The position numbers and the translations under genes are program-made. 64,000 nucleotides of DNA from Pseudanabaena biceps (GTDB taxonomy: Bacteria; Cyanobacteriota; Cyanobacteriia; Pseudanabaenales; Pseudanabaenaceae): positions 1,962,501 through 2,026,500 of the forward strand of contig JAATWA010000001.1 in assembly GCA_013361095.1 (NCBI GenBank). Direction: 5' to 3'. The notes under the pieces were generated by a model. The model had not been told where the DNA came from and searched no databases. It saw only the letters and a list, made by a program, of their open reading frames with translations. Positions 27,008 to 36,299 of this stretch are shown piece after piece; within the stretch, counting starts at the first letter, position 1; every line of letters starts with the position of its first letter.

Positions 27008-27376
27008 CTATTCCCAGTCATCATTCCACTCGTCATCAAAGCTATCTTGGGAATTCCTTTTTTTCTCAGGTACTTCTGTTCTAGCAGAGGTCTGCTTATT
27101 TTTATTATTGAAAAAATTTGTTGTAGAAGATTTTGAGGATTGATTTTGTGAAGATTTGGTGACCTGAGGAAATGATATTTTTTTCAGGGATGTTTGCATT
27201 AGAGTAGCAATCAAAGCACCTAGTCCTAGACTAAATGTCAATACTAAGCCTAGAGGAAGTCTTATCGATTCCCAATACATAAACTTGATATTGACACGAT
27301 CAATATTTTGGCTAGCCAAAATATTGATCGCGATCGCACCAATCCATAGCAAAAAGTAGAGTGATAAGCGAATCAT
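27008..27376 (-). CDS. LapA-like (DUF1049) membrane protein
   Basis: Start taken at ATG 27376 (MIRLSLYFLLW), four bases after the tgt stop, so co-transcribed and probably coupled. 122 residues: two transmembrane helices (about 4-20 and 44-65), with FMYWESIRLPLGLVLTFSLGLGALIA typical of the LapA domain. A basic Lys/Ser/Asn-rich region and an acidic tail (DSFDDEWNDDWE) follow. LapA proteins help assemble envelope components; the role in cyanobacteria is not established. Confidence 0.7.
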   Translation of the reverse strand: MIRLSLYFLLWIGAIAINILASQNIDRVNIKFMYWESIRLPLGLVLTFSLGLGALIATLMQTSLKKISFPQVTKSSQNQSSKSSTTNFFNNKNKQTSARTEVPEKKRNSQDSFDDEWNDDWE

Positions 27377-27380
27377 GGGT

Positions 27381-28520
<1,140 letters not shown>

Positions 28521-28587
28521 TTACATTGTGCTGAGCGCGAAATTTTTGAGCCGCGATAGAGACAGCGCTTTGCTCTGTCTCTTAAAT

Positions 28588-29214
28588 CTAGCCCTGATGC
28601 TCTAGGATAAACTTCTGAATGCGATCGCAGGTCTCAGGACGAATCTCATGGGACATTTCGTATTCTTCGTATTCTACAGTTATGCCTAAATTTTGAAATA
28701 TATTTAGAGTGTTACGCGCCATATCAATGGGAACAACTTGATCGAGTGTGCCGTGGGCGATCAAAATTGGTGGTAATTGCATATTCGATAGTTCTTGGAG
28801 TTCATCTTCGCTAATGTGCAAGTATCCACTGAGGGCAATTAATCCTGCAAATGGAAATACTAAACCGACATCAAGGGTCATTGCTGCACCTTGGGAAAAT
28901 CCTAATAAAAAAGTTTTTTCTAAGGGAATTCCTGTCAGGGCAGGTAGATCTTCAAGGAATTGGGTGAGCAGTTCGCAGCTTTTTGCCAATCCTGCTTCAT
29001 CGAGGCTCTGCAAGTCGTACCACATTTTGCCGTTGGGCATTTGGTGATCAAAGGGAGCTTCGGGGCAGATCCATTGATAATTGTGAAGTCCCACGAGAGG
29101 CGCTAGGGAAATTAAGTCATCACAATTTGCACCCCAACCATGCAGGGCAACGATCGCGCCAAGGGCATTGGGATTAGGTAATGTTTCGGGAAAAGAGCAA
29201 TATTTTAGTGTCAT
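28588..29214 (-). CDS. Carboxylesterase / phospholipase family alpha/beta hydrolase
   Basis: Start taken at ATG 29214. 208 residues: oxyanion block ALHGWGANCDD, nucleophile elbow GFSQGAAM (Ser), acid GTLDQVVP (Asp) and catalytic His in YEMSHEI. Length and order fit the YpfH/acyl-protein-thioesterase-like carboxylesterases. It acts in the cytosol on short esters or lysophospholipids; the substrate is unknown. It is 91 bases from tgt, same strand. Confidence 0.82.
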   Translation of the reverse strand: MTLKYCSFPETLPNPNALGAIVALHGWGANCDDLISLAPLVGLHNYQWICPEAPFDHQMPNGKMWYDLQSLDEAGLAKSCELLTQFLEDLPALTGIPLEKTFLLGFSQGAAMTLDVGLVFPFAGLIALSGYLHISEDELQELSNMQLPPILIAHGTLDQVVPIDMARNTLNIFQNLGITVEYEEYEMSHEIRPETCDRIQKFILEHQG

Positions 29215-29249
29215 AAACCAAATTATAACTGTCGCCAAGTGTAAAAGCC

Positions 29250-29290
29250 AAGAGATGATGTTCGGCGCAGAGCGCCGAACATCATCTCTT
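29250..29290. repeat. Perfect palindrome, TTCGGCGC core
   Basis: 19-nt arms (29250-29268, 29272-29290), loop AGA. The flank CGCCAAGTGTAAAAGCCA resembles that at 15466. Confidence 0.88.
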
Positions 29291-29299
29291 CTTTGGAGA

Positions 29300-29324
29300 T
29301 TTGCAGCGCCGAAGGCGCTGCAAA
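29300..29324. repeat. Short palindrome TTTGCAGCGCC-GAA-GGCGCTGCAAA
   Basis: 11-nt perfect arms (29300-29310, 29314-29324). It is a core-only member next to the previous palindrome. Confidence 0.8.
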
Positions 29325-29426
29325 AACCTGAGAGTCTCTGGACTCACCCGATTGGTATAGCAACAAAAGTAACTTACTGCTAGTCTACTAATCTAAGTTC
29401 GCCAGATAGCTTGAGAGTATCTCAGT

Positions 29427-30923
29427 ATGAATAAGTTTCCCTGTTTCACTTACGTTGTGTTTGCCCTCTCCCTTACGACTCCTTCTATCGCAGGAGCGCA
29501 AAATACTCAGCAAAAAATTGTTTATATCTCTCCGCAAGGCTCTGATGCAGCAGCCATAGCTAATCAAAATCAGCCTTTTCGGACAATCACTGCTGCGATC
29601 GCGGCAAATCCTCAGGCAGGAACGATCTTCCAATTAAGTAATGGAACTTATGGTAATGATACTGGCGAAAGCTTCCCAATTAGATTGCCTCAAGGAGCAA
29701 CCTTGCGCGGTAATCCTAGTGCTAATGGAAGTGTCGTTATTAATGGTGGTGGTCGATTTGTGAGTGTGACCTTTGCCAGTCAAAATATTGCGATCGTCGC
29801 CGCCAATGACTCTCGAATTGAAGGAGTTACCATCACTAATTCCAATCCACGAGGCTATGGACTATGGCTAGAGTCGAGTCGCAGCGTCACTGTCACCAGC
29901 AGTAGCTTTACTGGAAATACCCACGATGGCATCTTTTTGACGGGTCGCAGTAACGCCTACATTAGTAACAATGTATTTACTGGCAATAGAGGAAGTGGCA
30001 TCTCAGCAGTTGGCTCTAGTACGGGCGAGATTCGGGACAATCGATTTGAGGACACTGGGTTTGGACTTTCAATTGGACAAAATTCGCAAGTTGTTTTGGT
30101 CAACAATAATATTATTCGGAATGTTGATGGTGTGATTATTTCCAACACTGCACAGCCAACTTTACGCGGTAATGCGATCGCGGACAATCGACGCAATGGA
30201 CTTGTGGTTCTCAGCAGTGCCAGTGGTTCTCCTAGACCAGACTTAGGGACTACGATTTCCCTAGGAAATAATACCTTTAGGAATAATCGTGAATTTGATA
30301 TTAACAACGCCACCACTATTCCTCTGGCGGCTGTTGGCAATCAAATTACAACTTCCCGCGTTAAGGGGCTTCTCGACCTCAAAGCTTCGCGATCGCCGAT
30401 TACTAATGCGATCGCTGCCATGCCCCCAACTCCTCCCTCTACTTCTATTCCCTTAACTTCCGTTCCCACGGTTTCCCCCTCTCCTATCTATACAGGAACA
30501 GCTATTCCCATTGAATCTAAGCCTATGCCTGCGCCAACTGTATTTAAACCAGCTCAACCTCCTATTCAACCATTACCCAGCCCAGTTATTTCTACCAATC
30601 CCAACGCCAATCCTAATAGCCCAGTCAGCATCATCATTGAACGAGAATATACAACCCCTGCCAATCCTCGGACGATCGCGGCTCTACCTAACGCTCTCGA
30701 TCCCGCCACAGGTAAAGTAATGCAATATCGTGTGATTGTACCGACAACATCAACGGTGGTTACGCAGAAGGTGAAAACCTTTGTGCCAGATGCTTTTCGG
30801 CTAGTCAGAAGCGGCAAAGTTGTGTTGCAAGTTGGAGCCTATAGCGATCGTCCTGCTGCCGATCAATTAGTTCAAAAACTTGCCCAGTCAGGTGTTCGCG
30901 CTGAAGTTATTCCTTTTCGCTAA
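29427..30923 (+). CDS. Secreted beta-helix protein (DUF1565) with C-terminal SPOR-like domain
   Basis: 498 residues. Signal peptide (MNKFPCFTYVVFALSLTTPSIAGA), then DUF1565 (YISPQGSDAAAIANQNQPFRTI, FQLSNGTYG, FPIRLPQGATLRGN). A right-handed parallel beta-helix with repeated short turns (NDSRIEGVTITNSN, NNVFTGNRGSGISAV, RNVDGVIISNT) follows, then a Pro/Thr/Ser-rich linker. The tail KVVLQVGAYSDRPAADQLVQKLAQSGVRAEVI resembles a SPOR (peptidoglycan-binding) domain. A periplasmic or surface polysaccharide-binding protein is inferred; no catalytic residues can be named. Confidence 0.8.
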   Translation: MNKFPCFTYVVFALSLTTPSIAGAQNTQQKIVYISPQGSDAAAIANQNQPFRTITAAIAANPQAGTIFQLSNGTYGNDTGESFPIRLPQGATLRGNPSANGSVVINGGGRFVSVTFASQNIAIVAANDSRIEGVTITNSNPRGYGLWLESSRSVTVTSSSFTGNTHDGIFLTGRSNAYISNNVFTGNRGSGISAVGSSTGEIRDNRFEDTGFGLSIGQNSQVVLVNNNIIRNVDGVIISNTAQPTLRGNAIADNRRNGLVVLSSASGSPRPDLGTTISLGNNTFRNNREFDINNATTIPLAAVGNQITTSRVKGLLDLKASRSPITNAIAAMPPTPPSTSIPLTSVPTVSPSPIYTGTAIPIESKPMPAPTVFKPAQPPIQPLPSPVISTNPNANPNSPVSIIIEREYTTPANPRTIAALPNALDPATGKVMQYRVIVPTTSTVVTQKVKTFVPDAFRLVRSGKVVLQVGAYSDRPAADQLVQKLAQSGVRAEVIPFR

Positions 30924-30954
30924 TTTGTAGCACTTTGCGCTCAAATCCGAACCA

Positions 30955-30991
30955 AAAAACAAAGGTGTTGCTTCGCAACACCTTTGTTTTT
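30955..30991. repeat. Perfect palindrome, AAAACAAAGGTGTTGC arms
   Basis: 17-nt arms (30955-30971, 30975-30991), loop TTC. GTAGCACTTTGCGCTCAAATCCGAACC precedes it, the flank of the CGAACCA family. Confidence 0.88.
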
Positions 30992-30999
30992 ATCAAAGC

Positions 31000-31052
31000 C
31001 CAAGAATTTGTTTAAAAGGCTGGCAAAGCCAGCCTTTTAAACAAATTCTTGG
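31000..31052. repeat. Long perfect palindrome holding the stop of the IMPase gene
   Basis: 25-nt arms (31000-31024, 31028-31052), loop AAA. The right arm contains the stop codon (31037-31039) and last four codons of the gene at 31037-31873. Confidence 0.92.
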
Positions 31053-31873
31053 ACTTTGATGATGTCTTGAGTAATGGATAGAAGATCAGCGTGACTAACC
31101 ACAAGTGTCGGAAAATTGCGATCGCTGTAATCTCGTCCTGTTTGTAAAGGAAAGATAGCCTTTTGGCTTTCAAGGGGAATCCAGACTGCCCCGATCGCGT
31201 TAAGGATCGCCCAAGCTGCCGCAATATCCCAAATTTTTGGAGTTGCTTCTACTGCGCCAATGGTCGAACCGATTGCCACAGTTAAAATGTTGTAGCTTGC
31301 CACTCCCAACATTCTCAATTTAAAAGGAAACTTTGAGCGACCCATCTTTTCTAAACTGCGGGAACAGGCATTAAAAAAGTAATTATTCAACGCCTGAGGA
31401 TCGGGCGCAACTTCCGTCAAGTAAATCTGCTTTCCATTCAAAAAAGCAGAAGCTTTGCCATGATTACCTAGAGGATCGTTACCCTCTAGCCAGCCATAAA
31501 TATTTTGACGTAACGGTGGAATCGCCACATATCCAAATACTGGTGTCCCGCGATGCAATAGTCCTATCGAGATTCCCCAAATGGGAATACCTCGCGCAAA
31601 GTTAGTTGTGCCATCAAGGGGATCGACGACCCATGACCATTCGCGATCGGACAAGATTTGGTTCGACTCTTCGGTTAAAACCCCAAACTCAGGAAATTCT
31701 TGTTCTAAAGCCGCCTTGATATAAGCATCTGCCCAGCGATCGCTTTGAGTGACCAGACTGCCATCATCTTTGGCGATCGCCACTATTACTTGCTCAAAAT
31801 CCGCAAGTAAGCGATCGCCCACCTGTTTAGTCAAGTCTTCGATGAAAGGAAGAACCGTTTGCCAACTATGCAT
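31037..31873 (-). CDS. Inositol monophosphatase-family phosphatase
   Basis: 278 residues. The metal-binding motifs of the superfamily are present: LTEESNQ (Glu), WVVDPLDGTTNFARGIPIWG (Asp-Pro-Leu-Asp-Gly-Thr-Thr) and WDIAAAWAILNAIGA (third Asp). It hydrolyses inositol phosphate, histidinol phosphate or 3'-phosphoadenosine phosphate in a Mg-dependent way; which one is not evident. It lies 15 bases downstream of trpS, probably in one transcript. The last codons are part of a long palindrome. Confidence 0.85.
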   Translation of the reverse strand: MHSWQTVLPFIEDLTKQVGDRLLADFEQVIVAIAKDDGSLVTQSDRWADAYIKAALEQEFPEFGVLTEESNQILSDREWSWVVDPLDGTTNFARGIPIWGISIGLLHRGTPVFGYVAIPPLRQNIYGWLEGNDPLGNHGKASAFLNGKQIYLTEVAPDPQALNNYFFNACSRSLEKMGRSKFPFKLRMLGVASYNILTVAIGSTIGAVEATPKIWDIAAAWAILNAIGAVWIPLESQKAIFPLQTGRDYSDRNFPTLVVSHADLLSITQDIIKVQEFV

Positions 31874-31888
31874 TTTTTTGTTTCGCGC

Positions 31889-32887
31889 TTATCTTGCAGG
31901 TAAATAACCCATCGCATCTTTGACCGCGTTTAAAGTCTTAAAAGCAGTCTCAGCAGCTTTTTCGCGCCCTTCCTGTAGTACGCGATCGAGATAACTAGTC
32001 TCCGCCACTACTTCATTATATTTAGTTTGAATTGGCTCAAGATGCGCGATCGCTGCATCAGTGATGACTGTTTTAAAATCACCCCAACCGCGCCATGTGG
32101 CGGCTTCCGCTTGCACCTGTTCCTTAGTCTTATTAGCAAAAATGGCATATAAACCCAACAAGTTATTCGCTTCAGGGCGATCGCTTTGATCAAATGCTAA
32201 TTCTCGAATTGCGTCAGTCTTACACTTTTTAATTTTTTTAGTAATTTCATCGGGCTTATCGAGCAGATGAATGCGACTCATTTCGGATGGGTCAGACTTA
32301 GACATTTTTTTAGTGCCATCAGTGAGGCTCATCACCCTTGCACCCTCTTTGCGAATCAAAGGCTCAGGCACTTTCAACACTGGCTGAAACTGATCATTAA
32401 ATCTCCCTGCAATATCTCGCGTTAGCTCTAAATGCTGTTTTTGATCTTCGCCAACTGGTACTAAATCTGCTTGATACAACAAAATATCCGCCGCCATCAG
32501 CACAGGATAGTCCAACAGTCCCACGCCTACATTTTCCCCTTGCTTGACCGCTTTCTCTTTAAATTGGATCATGCGCTCTAGCCAATTTAGGGGTGTGATG
32601 CAATTGAGCAGCCAAGTTAGCTCAGCATGGGCGGAGACATGGGACTGCACAAAAATAGTGGAGACTTGGGGATCAATGCCACAAGCAATATACAACGCCG
32701 CAATGTCGCGGGTATTGGCGGCGAGGGTCTTCGGATCATGGGGAACGGTAATCGCGTGGAGATCGACTACGCAAAAAAAGTTTTCATAGTCAGCTTGGGT
32801 TTCTACCCAGTTGCGGATTGCCCCTAAATAATTGCCGATATGTAAGTTGCCCGTTGGTTGTACGCCAGATAGAACTCGTTTTTGCAT
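31889..32887 (-). CDS. trpS: Tryptophanyl-tRNA synthetase
   Basis: 332 residues, class I: GVQPTGNLHIGNYLGAIRN carries the HIGH motif, and MSLTDGTKKMSKSDPSEMSRI the KMSKS loop. LDYPVLMAADILLYQADLVPVGEDQKQHLEL is typical of bacterial TrpRS. It charges tRNA-Trp. It is followed by the inositol-phosphatase-like gene at 15 bases and preceded by a secreted protein on the same strand. Confidence 0.96.
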   Translation of the reverse strand: MQKRVLSGVQPTGNLHIGNYLGAIRNWVETQADYENFFCVVDLHAITVPHDPKTLAANTRDIAALYIACGIDPQVSTIFVQSHVSAHAELTWLLNCITPLNWLERMIQFKEKAVKQGENVGVGLLDYPVLMAADILLYQADLVPVGEDQKQHLELTRDIAGRFNDQFQPVLKVPEPLIRKEGARVMSLTDGTKKMSKSDPSEMSRIHLLDKPDEITKKIKKCKTDAIRELAFDQSDRPEANNLLGLYAIFANKTKEQVQAEAATWRGWGDFKTVITDAAIAHLEPIQTKYNEVVAETSYLDRVLQEGREKAAETAFKTLNAVKDAMGYLPAR

Positions 32888-32908
32888 GAAAATAATGTAT
32901 TCAGTCTT

Positions 32909-33577
32909 TTAAATGCTGGGATTGCAGGTAGACAAAGTGTTTAGAGGCACTGGAGAAGGAAAGACGATCGCTCGACAAAAAGGTAAGCTAACTTTTCCTA
33001 AATCCTGTCCAAAAGCTTCAGGTATTGTACCAATTAGTGTTTCGACTATGCTCTTTCGCGCATCAGATGGGGCAACTTGATAGATGACGCTGAGCATATC
33101 GTCAGGAAACCAAGCCCTGACTAATTGCAGTAGCTCTTTGCTGGTCAGTGGGCGATCGCGATTATCGGTGGTTAGTCGCATTCCCACTAGGCGATCGCTA
33201 TCAAAATAAACATTTGCCGTAAAGCCGCGTACATAAACTAAGGTGCGATCGGGCATTGCGTATAAACCTTCACCTCCTGGTTGTAATTTATACATCGTAT
33301 AGTTGCCGCGTTGGACTGTGGCGATCGCTGCCCAATTATTTTCCTTAGCATATTCAAAAAACTGGGTTGCCAGCATCCCCAAATGTAGAGTTTCGGGTTG
33401 TAATGGTGGACGCGCCCTTGTTTGTAGGGTCGGTAAGTTGCGGACTGTTCCCATCTTTTGGTTGGGGCGATCCTTGGTATTGTCAGCAGCCGCCGCCGAT
33501 GTATAGGCGATCACGCTCAAGAAAATAGCGGCGAGGACTACATCTCTTTGTATTTGAAAATAAATTTTACTCGCCAT
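32909..33577 (-). CDS. Hypothetical secreted protein
   Basis: Start taken at ATG 33577, with AGGTGA a few bases upstream, rather than the GTG at 33586. 222 residues with a signal peptide (IYFQIQRDVVLAAIFLSVIAYTSAAAA). The mature part has alternating beta strands (YTMYKLQPGGEGLYAMPDRTLVYVRGFTANVYFDSDRLVGMRL) and a conserved-looking LTSKELLQLVRAWFPDDML. No family recognised. It lies 22 bases ahead of trpS but in the same direction, so it may share a transcript. Confidence 0.65.
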   Translation of the reverse strand: MASKIYFQIQRDVVLAAIFLSVIAYTSAAAADNTKDRPNQKMGTVRNLPTLQTRARPPLQPETLHLGMLATQFFEYAKENNWAAIATVQRGNYTMYKLQPGGEGLYAMPDRTLVYVRGFTANVYFDSDRLVGMRLTTDNRDRPLTSKELLQLVRAWFPDDMLSVIYQVAPSDARKSIVETLIGTIPEAFGQDLGKVSLPFCRAIVFPSPVPLNTLSTCNPSI

Positions 33578-33622
33578 ATACTTCACCTAAATTCAGTGCT
33601 GTGCGACTTTTTAAAACCTAAT

Positions 33623-33665
33623 AAATTTTATAAAAAGCTTACTTCGCAAGCTTTTTATAAAATTT
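33623..33665. repeat. Perfect palindrome AAATTTTATAAAAAGCTT
   Basis: 18-nt arms (33623-33640, 33648-33665), loop ACTTCGC. Confidence 0.88.
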
Positions 33666-33836
33666 GTTGAGATATGCATATTCCAATAGACTGCCTAGTG
33701 TTACTGACTAAATAATGCTCCATTAAGATTCCATATTAGCAAAAATTCTTATTTGTCCACACAAAATCAGGCATTTCTAGTCTTGCCAAAACTACATAAA
33801 GCTAGTAATCACGTCCCTCATATAGCAATGCAAAAG

Positions 33837-33893
33837 CCAAAACCCAAGAGAGAGTGGCGGCGCTTAGCGCCGCCACTCTCTCTTGGGTTTTGG
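33837..33893. repeat. Long perfect palindrome, CCCAAGAGAGAGTGGCGGCGC
   Basis: 28-nt arms (33837-33864, 33866-33893) around a single base. The CCCAAGAGAGAG outer arm is shared with the palindrome at 45767. Confidence 0.93.
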
Positions 33894-34025
33894 GGATGAC
33901 TACTAATGGTGAGCAAAGCAAGGTTGAGGCGGTATAACCTCAATATCTAAGAATTACAATTAATCTTCAGTCGCGTGGTGACGATAAAAATATTAGAATA
34001 AGCATAATTTATTAACTTTTTAGAT

Positions 34026-34124
34026 GGCTAGGTGTAATTAAATATAAAACTAAGAAGCCTATGATGTGCGTACAGAGAGCGTTACAGGTTTTAGCTATAT
34101 TTTTTAGTTATGCCCAGCTACTTA
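34026..34124. repeat. MITE-like element, GGCTAGGTGTAATTA / TTATGCCCAGCTACTTA ends
   Basis: Left end 34026-34040 and right end 34108-34124 are inverted relatives of TAGCTAGGCGCAATTA. The interior has AAAACTAAGAAGCC and GGTTTTAGC, a decayed hairpin. It is closest to the copy at 56967. Confidence 0.7.
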
Positions 34125-34170
34125 AACTTTTTAATTGTTCTACACAAAATTTTAATTTAAGGATTTAACA

Positions 34171-34512
34171 ATGGCAGCCAAAATACAGTTAGCACGCGGA
34201 ATTGACGAGGAAGCTACGGATGTAAAAATTACAAGGTCAAAGGACGGAGATACCAGCGTTGCTGTGTTTATCTTTGCAGCACCTAACTGTATGACTGGTG
34301 AAAATGCAGGTAACAATGAGATTTTAGGAATGTATATGATTGATGAAGAAGGCGAAATGGTGACCCGCAATGTCAATGCCAAATTTGTCAATGGTAAGTC
34401 TTCGGGCATCGAAGCCATCCACAAACTCAATGGCGAAGTCGAATGGGAACGTTTTTTGCGGTTTATGAATCGTTATGCCGAATCTAATGGCATGAGCTTG
34501 AATAAGGCATAA
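34171..34512 (+). CDS. psb28: Photosystem II assembly protein Psb28
   Basis: 113 residues: IQLARGIDEE, KDGDTSVAVFIF, YMIDEEGEMVTRNVNAKFVNG, EWERFLRFMNRYAESNGM. These are the family blocks and the length is right. Psb28 binds the CP47 side of PSII assembly intermediates on the cytosolic face and shields the acceptor side. It is soluble, with no membrane helix. It stands alone, followed by a 20-nt-armed palindrome. Confidence 0.95.
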   Translation: MAAKIQLARGIDEEATDVKITRSKDGDTSVAVFIFAAPNCMTGENAGNNEILGMYMIDEEGEMVTRNVNAKFVNGKSSGIEAIHKLNGEVEWERFLRFMNRYAESNGMSLNKA

Positions 34513-34539
34513 AAAGAAAAGCTAGGCATAATTATTCTT

Positions 34540-34600
34540 CTCTCAGTGAATAATTAGCGGTACGCGGAGAAGCTGCACATCGCTAATTATTCACTGAGAG
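34540..34600. repeat. AGTGAATAATT-type palindrome
   Basis: 20-nt perfect arms (34540-34559, 34581-34600) around a 21-base loop. GCTAGGCATAATTATT (34521-34536) just before it resembles the MITE terminus. Confidence 0.85.
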
Positions 34601-34640
34601 GAGAGTCGTCACTGAATAAATCCAAAACATTCCAAAAATC

Positions 34641-35156
34641 ATGAAACCCACTCAAAATCCTTGTCCCGATCCGCCGTCTTATCAAGTGCATTGCGCGGTA
34701 ATTACGGTAAGCGATACGCGCAATCCTGACACCGATAAAAGTGGCAACTTTATTAAGCAGTCAATGTCTAATGCGGGGCATTTAATTGATTATTACGACT
34801 TAGTTAAGGATGAACCCGACCAAATTCGTGAGCAGATGTTTAAGCTAGCCGCGATCGCGGAGATTGATGCGATTATTCTCAATGGTGGTACTGGGATTGC
34901 GCCGCGAGATACTACTTACGATGCGATCGCCTCTTTGCTAGAAAAGACCCTCCCCGGATTTGGGGAAATGTTTCGTTATTTAAGTTGGCAAGAGGTCGGA
35001 TCTAGGGCGATCGCTTCGAGATCAGAGGCTGGTATTTATAAAGGTAAGCTAGTTTTCTCTCTCCCTGGTTCAAGTAATGCTGTGAAGTTAGCGATCGAGC
35101 AGTTGATTTTGCCAGAAATTATTCATCTTGTTAGGCAGTTAAAGGGATTGCACTAG
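34641..35156 (+). CDS. moaB: Molybdenum cofactor biosynthesis protein MoaB/Mog family
   Basis: 171 residues: ITVSDTRNPDTDKSG, IILNGGTGIAPRDTTYDAI (molybdopterin-binding GGTG loop), VGSRAIASRSEAGIYKGKLVFSLPGSSNAVKLA. It matches the MoaB/MogA-type single-domain protein that adenylates molybdopterin. The cofactor is needed by assimilatory nitrate reductase. Its closeness to the nrt operon and the MOSC gene fits that use, though it is transcribed in the opposite direction. Confidence 0.9.
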   Translation: MKPTQNPCPDPPSYQVHCAVITVSDTRNPDTDKSGNFIKQSMSNAGHLIDYYDLVKDEPDQIREQMFKLAAIAEIDAIILNGGTGIAPRDTTYDAIASLLEKTLPGFGEMFRYLSWQEVGSRAIASRSEAGIYKGKLVFSLPGSSNAVKLAIEQLILPEIIHLVRQLKGLH

Positions 35157-35166
35157 AGCAAGGCTC

Positions 35167-35235
35167 TGCAACCAAATCCAAAAATAGAATTGCGGCGCGA
35201 AGCGCCGCAATTCTATTTTTGGATTTGGTTGCAGT
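35167..35235. terminator. Very long perfect palindrome after moaB
   Basis: 33-nt arms (35167-35199, 35203-35235), loop GAA, with TTGCGGCGC core. It begins ten bases beyond the moaB stop. Confidence 0.93.
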
Positions 35236-35297
35236 TGTTGATTAAACCCGCCATAAAGAGGGGCGCAGCCCCGCAATGGATTTATATTTTTATTTGT

Positions 35298-35354
35298 GGC
35301 GATTTTGTAAGACTAGGTGCTGTCACTTACAGCACCTAGTCTCACAAAATCGCC
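35298..35354. repeat. Palindrome holding the MOSC gene stop
   Basis: 24-nt arms (35298-35321, 35331-35354) with one mismatch. The last codons and stop of the MOSC gene (35313-35315) lie inside. Confidence 0.88.
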
Positions 35355-36122
35355 AACCTTGAGAGTTTTACCCGCTTCAGTTAAGGGAATGCGCGTATTT
35401 AAAGCAAGGCGATAGAAATGATTAAACCGCGATCGCTCGATATTTGTGGGTAAAGTTTGTTCTCTTTGTTTTACAAAAATCTTTTGGAATTCTGGATATA
35501 CCTGCCCCGTGTAAGGATCGCGGGTAGGCACAGGGCAGCGCTGACAGGGATTAGTTCCTAAAAATTCTACTTTTCCAATTTGAAAGGGAACAGTTTCACC
35601 ATTTTTAGTAAATAGGCGATCTTCCCAGAATGCCTCTGTATCAGCAACTTCTAAATTAGTCCGAAACCGACGACGAATTTGCTCGATATCAAGCTTACCC
35701 GTAGCGGTATACCAGCTTTGTACTAACTCCAAACTTGCTAAAGATATGATCGTCGCACCCCAAGCTTCAGGATCATCAGGAAATCCATTGTCAATATTTT
35801 GCTGAATCGTTAGGGATTGCTCAAAAAATTGACTTAACCAATTGGCTAAGTTAGCTCGATCTTGATCTAAATGGAAAGTTACTGAGGTACTACCATCATC
35901 TAAGCAAATTAGGCGATCGCCTAATTCATAATTTGGATAATTACTGCGAAGACTATGGATTTTGGAGCTACGTTTGGCATTAAGATATCTTCCCTGTTGA
36001 TCGAATAGGGCAAACTCGCGATCTCCTTGCAATGCACCTCCAGCAGAAATTTTCACTTCATTAAGAGCGATTGCATCAAGGGACTTGAGCGGAAAAATCA
36101 AAATTTTATCTAGTTTTGCCAT
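35313..36122 (-). CDS. MOSC-domain protein (MOSC_N plus MOSC)
   Basis: Start taken at ATG 36122 (MAKLDKILIFPLKSLDA). 269 residues: N-terminal MOSC_N beta barrel (IFPLKSLDAIALNEVKI, LQGDREFALFDQQGRYLNAKRS) and a MOSC domain with RRFRTNLEV, LGTNPCQRCPVPTRDPYTG (the conserved Cys) and LALNTRIPLTEAG. MOSC proteins handle molybdopterin or sulfur transfer; YcbX/mARC-like reduction of N-hydroxylated compounds is possible. It lies in the same direction as the nrt operon and the neighbouring moaB supports a molybdenum link. Confidence 0.85.
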   Translation of the reverse strand: MAKLDKILIFPLKSLDAIALNEVKISAGGALQGDREFALFDQQGRYLNAKRSSKIHSLRSNYPNYELGDRLICLDDGSTSVTFHLDQDRANLANWLSQFFEQSLTIQQNIDNGFPDDPEAWGATIISLASLELVQSWYTATGKLDIEQIRRRFRTNLEVADTEAFWEDRLFTKNGETVPFQIGKVEFLGTNPCQRCPVPTRDPYTGQVYPEFQKIFVKQREQTLPTNIERSRFNHFYRLALNTRIPLTEAGKTLKVGDFVRLGAVSDST

Positions 36123-36178
36123 ACTCCCTTCCAGTGAATAATTAGATATGTATAGCAATAAAAGGATTGCTTAGGAAT

Positions 36179-36233
36179 AAACCCCAAAAGACGAGTGGCG
36201 ACGCGAAGCGTCGCCACTCGTCTTTTGGGGTTT
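36179..36233. repeat. Long perfect palindrome, AAACCCCAAAAGACGAGTGGCGACGC
   Basis: 26-nt arms (36179-36204, 36208-36233), loop GAA. A single AGTGAATAATTAG arm sits just upstream at 36133. Confidence 0.93.
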
Positions 36234-36299
36234 GATCGGAATTTATCTAAGGAGATACTCAGCTTCACTTTGCCATCTCGGATTATCTGTGAGTGCGTT

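Larger units (their letters stand above)
33578..34170. other. 593-base gap with three palindromic elements
   Basis: Contains palindromes at 33623 and 33837 and a MITE-like copy at 34026 (separate entries). The last 45 bases hold the psb28 upstream sequence with AAGGATTTAACA before the ATG. No coding frame is seen. Confidence 0.7.

Noticed and set aside
29957-30340. Minus-strand frame of 127 codons inside the beta-helix gene
   Set aside because: Shadow of the DUF1565 gene with no start signal.
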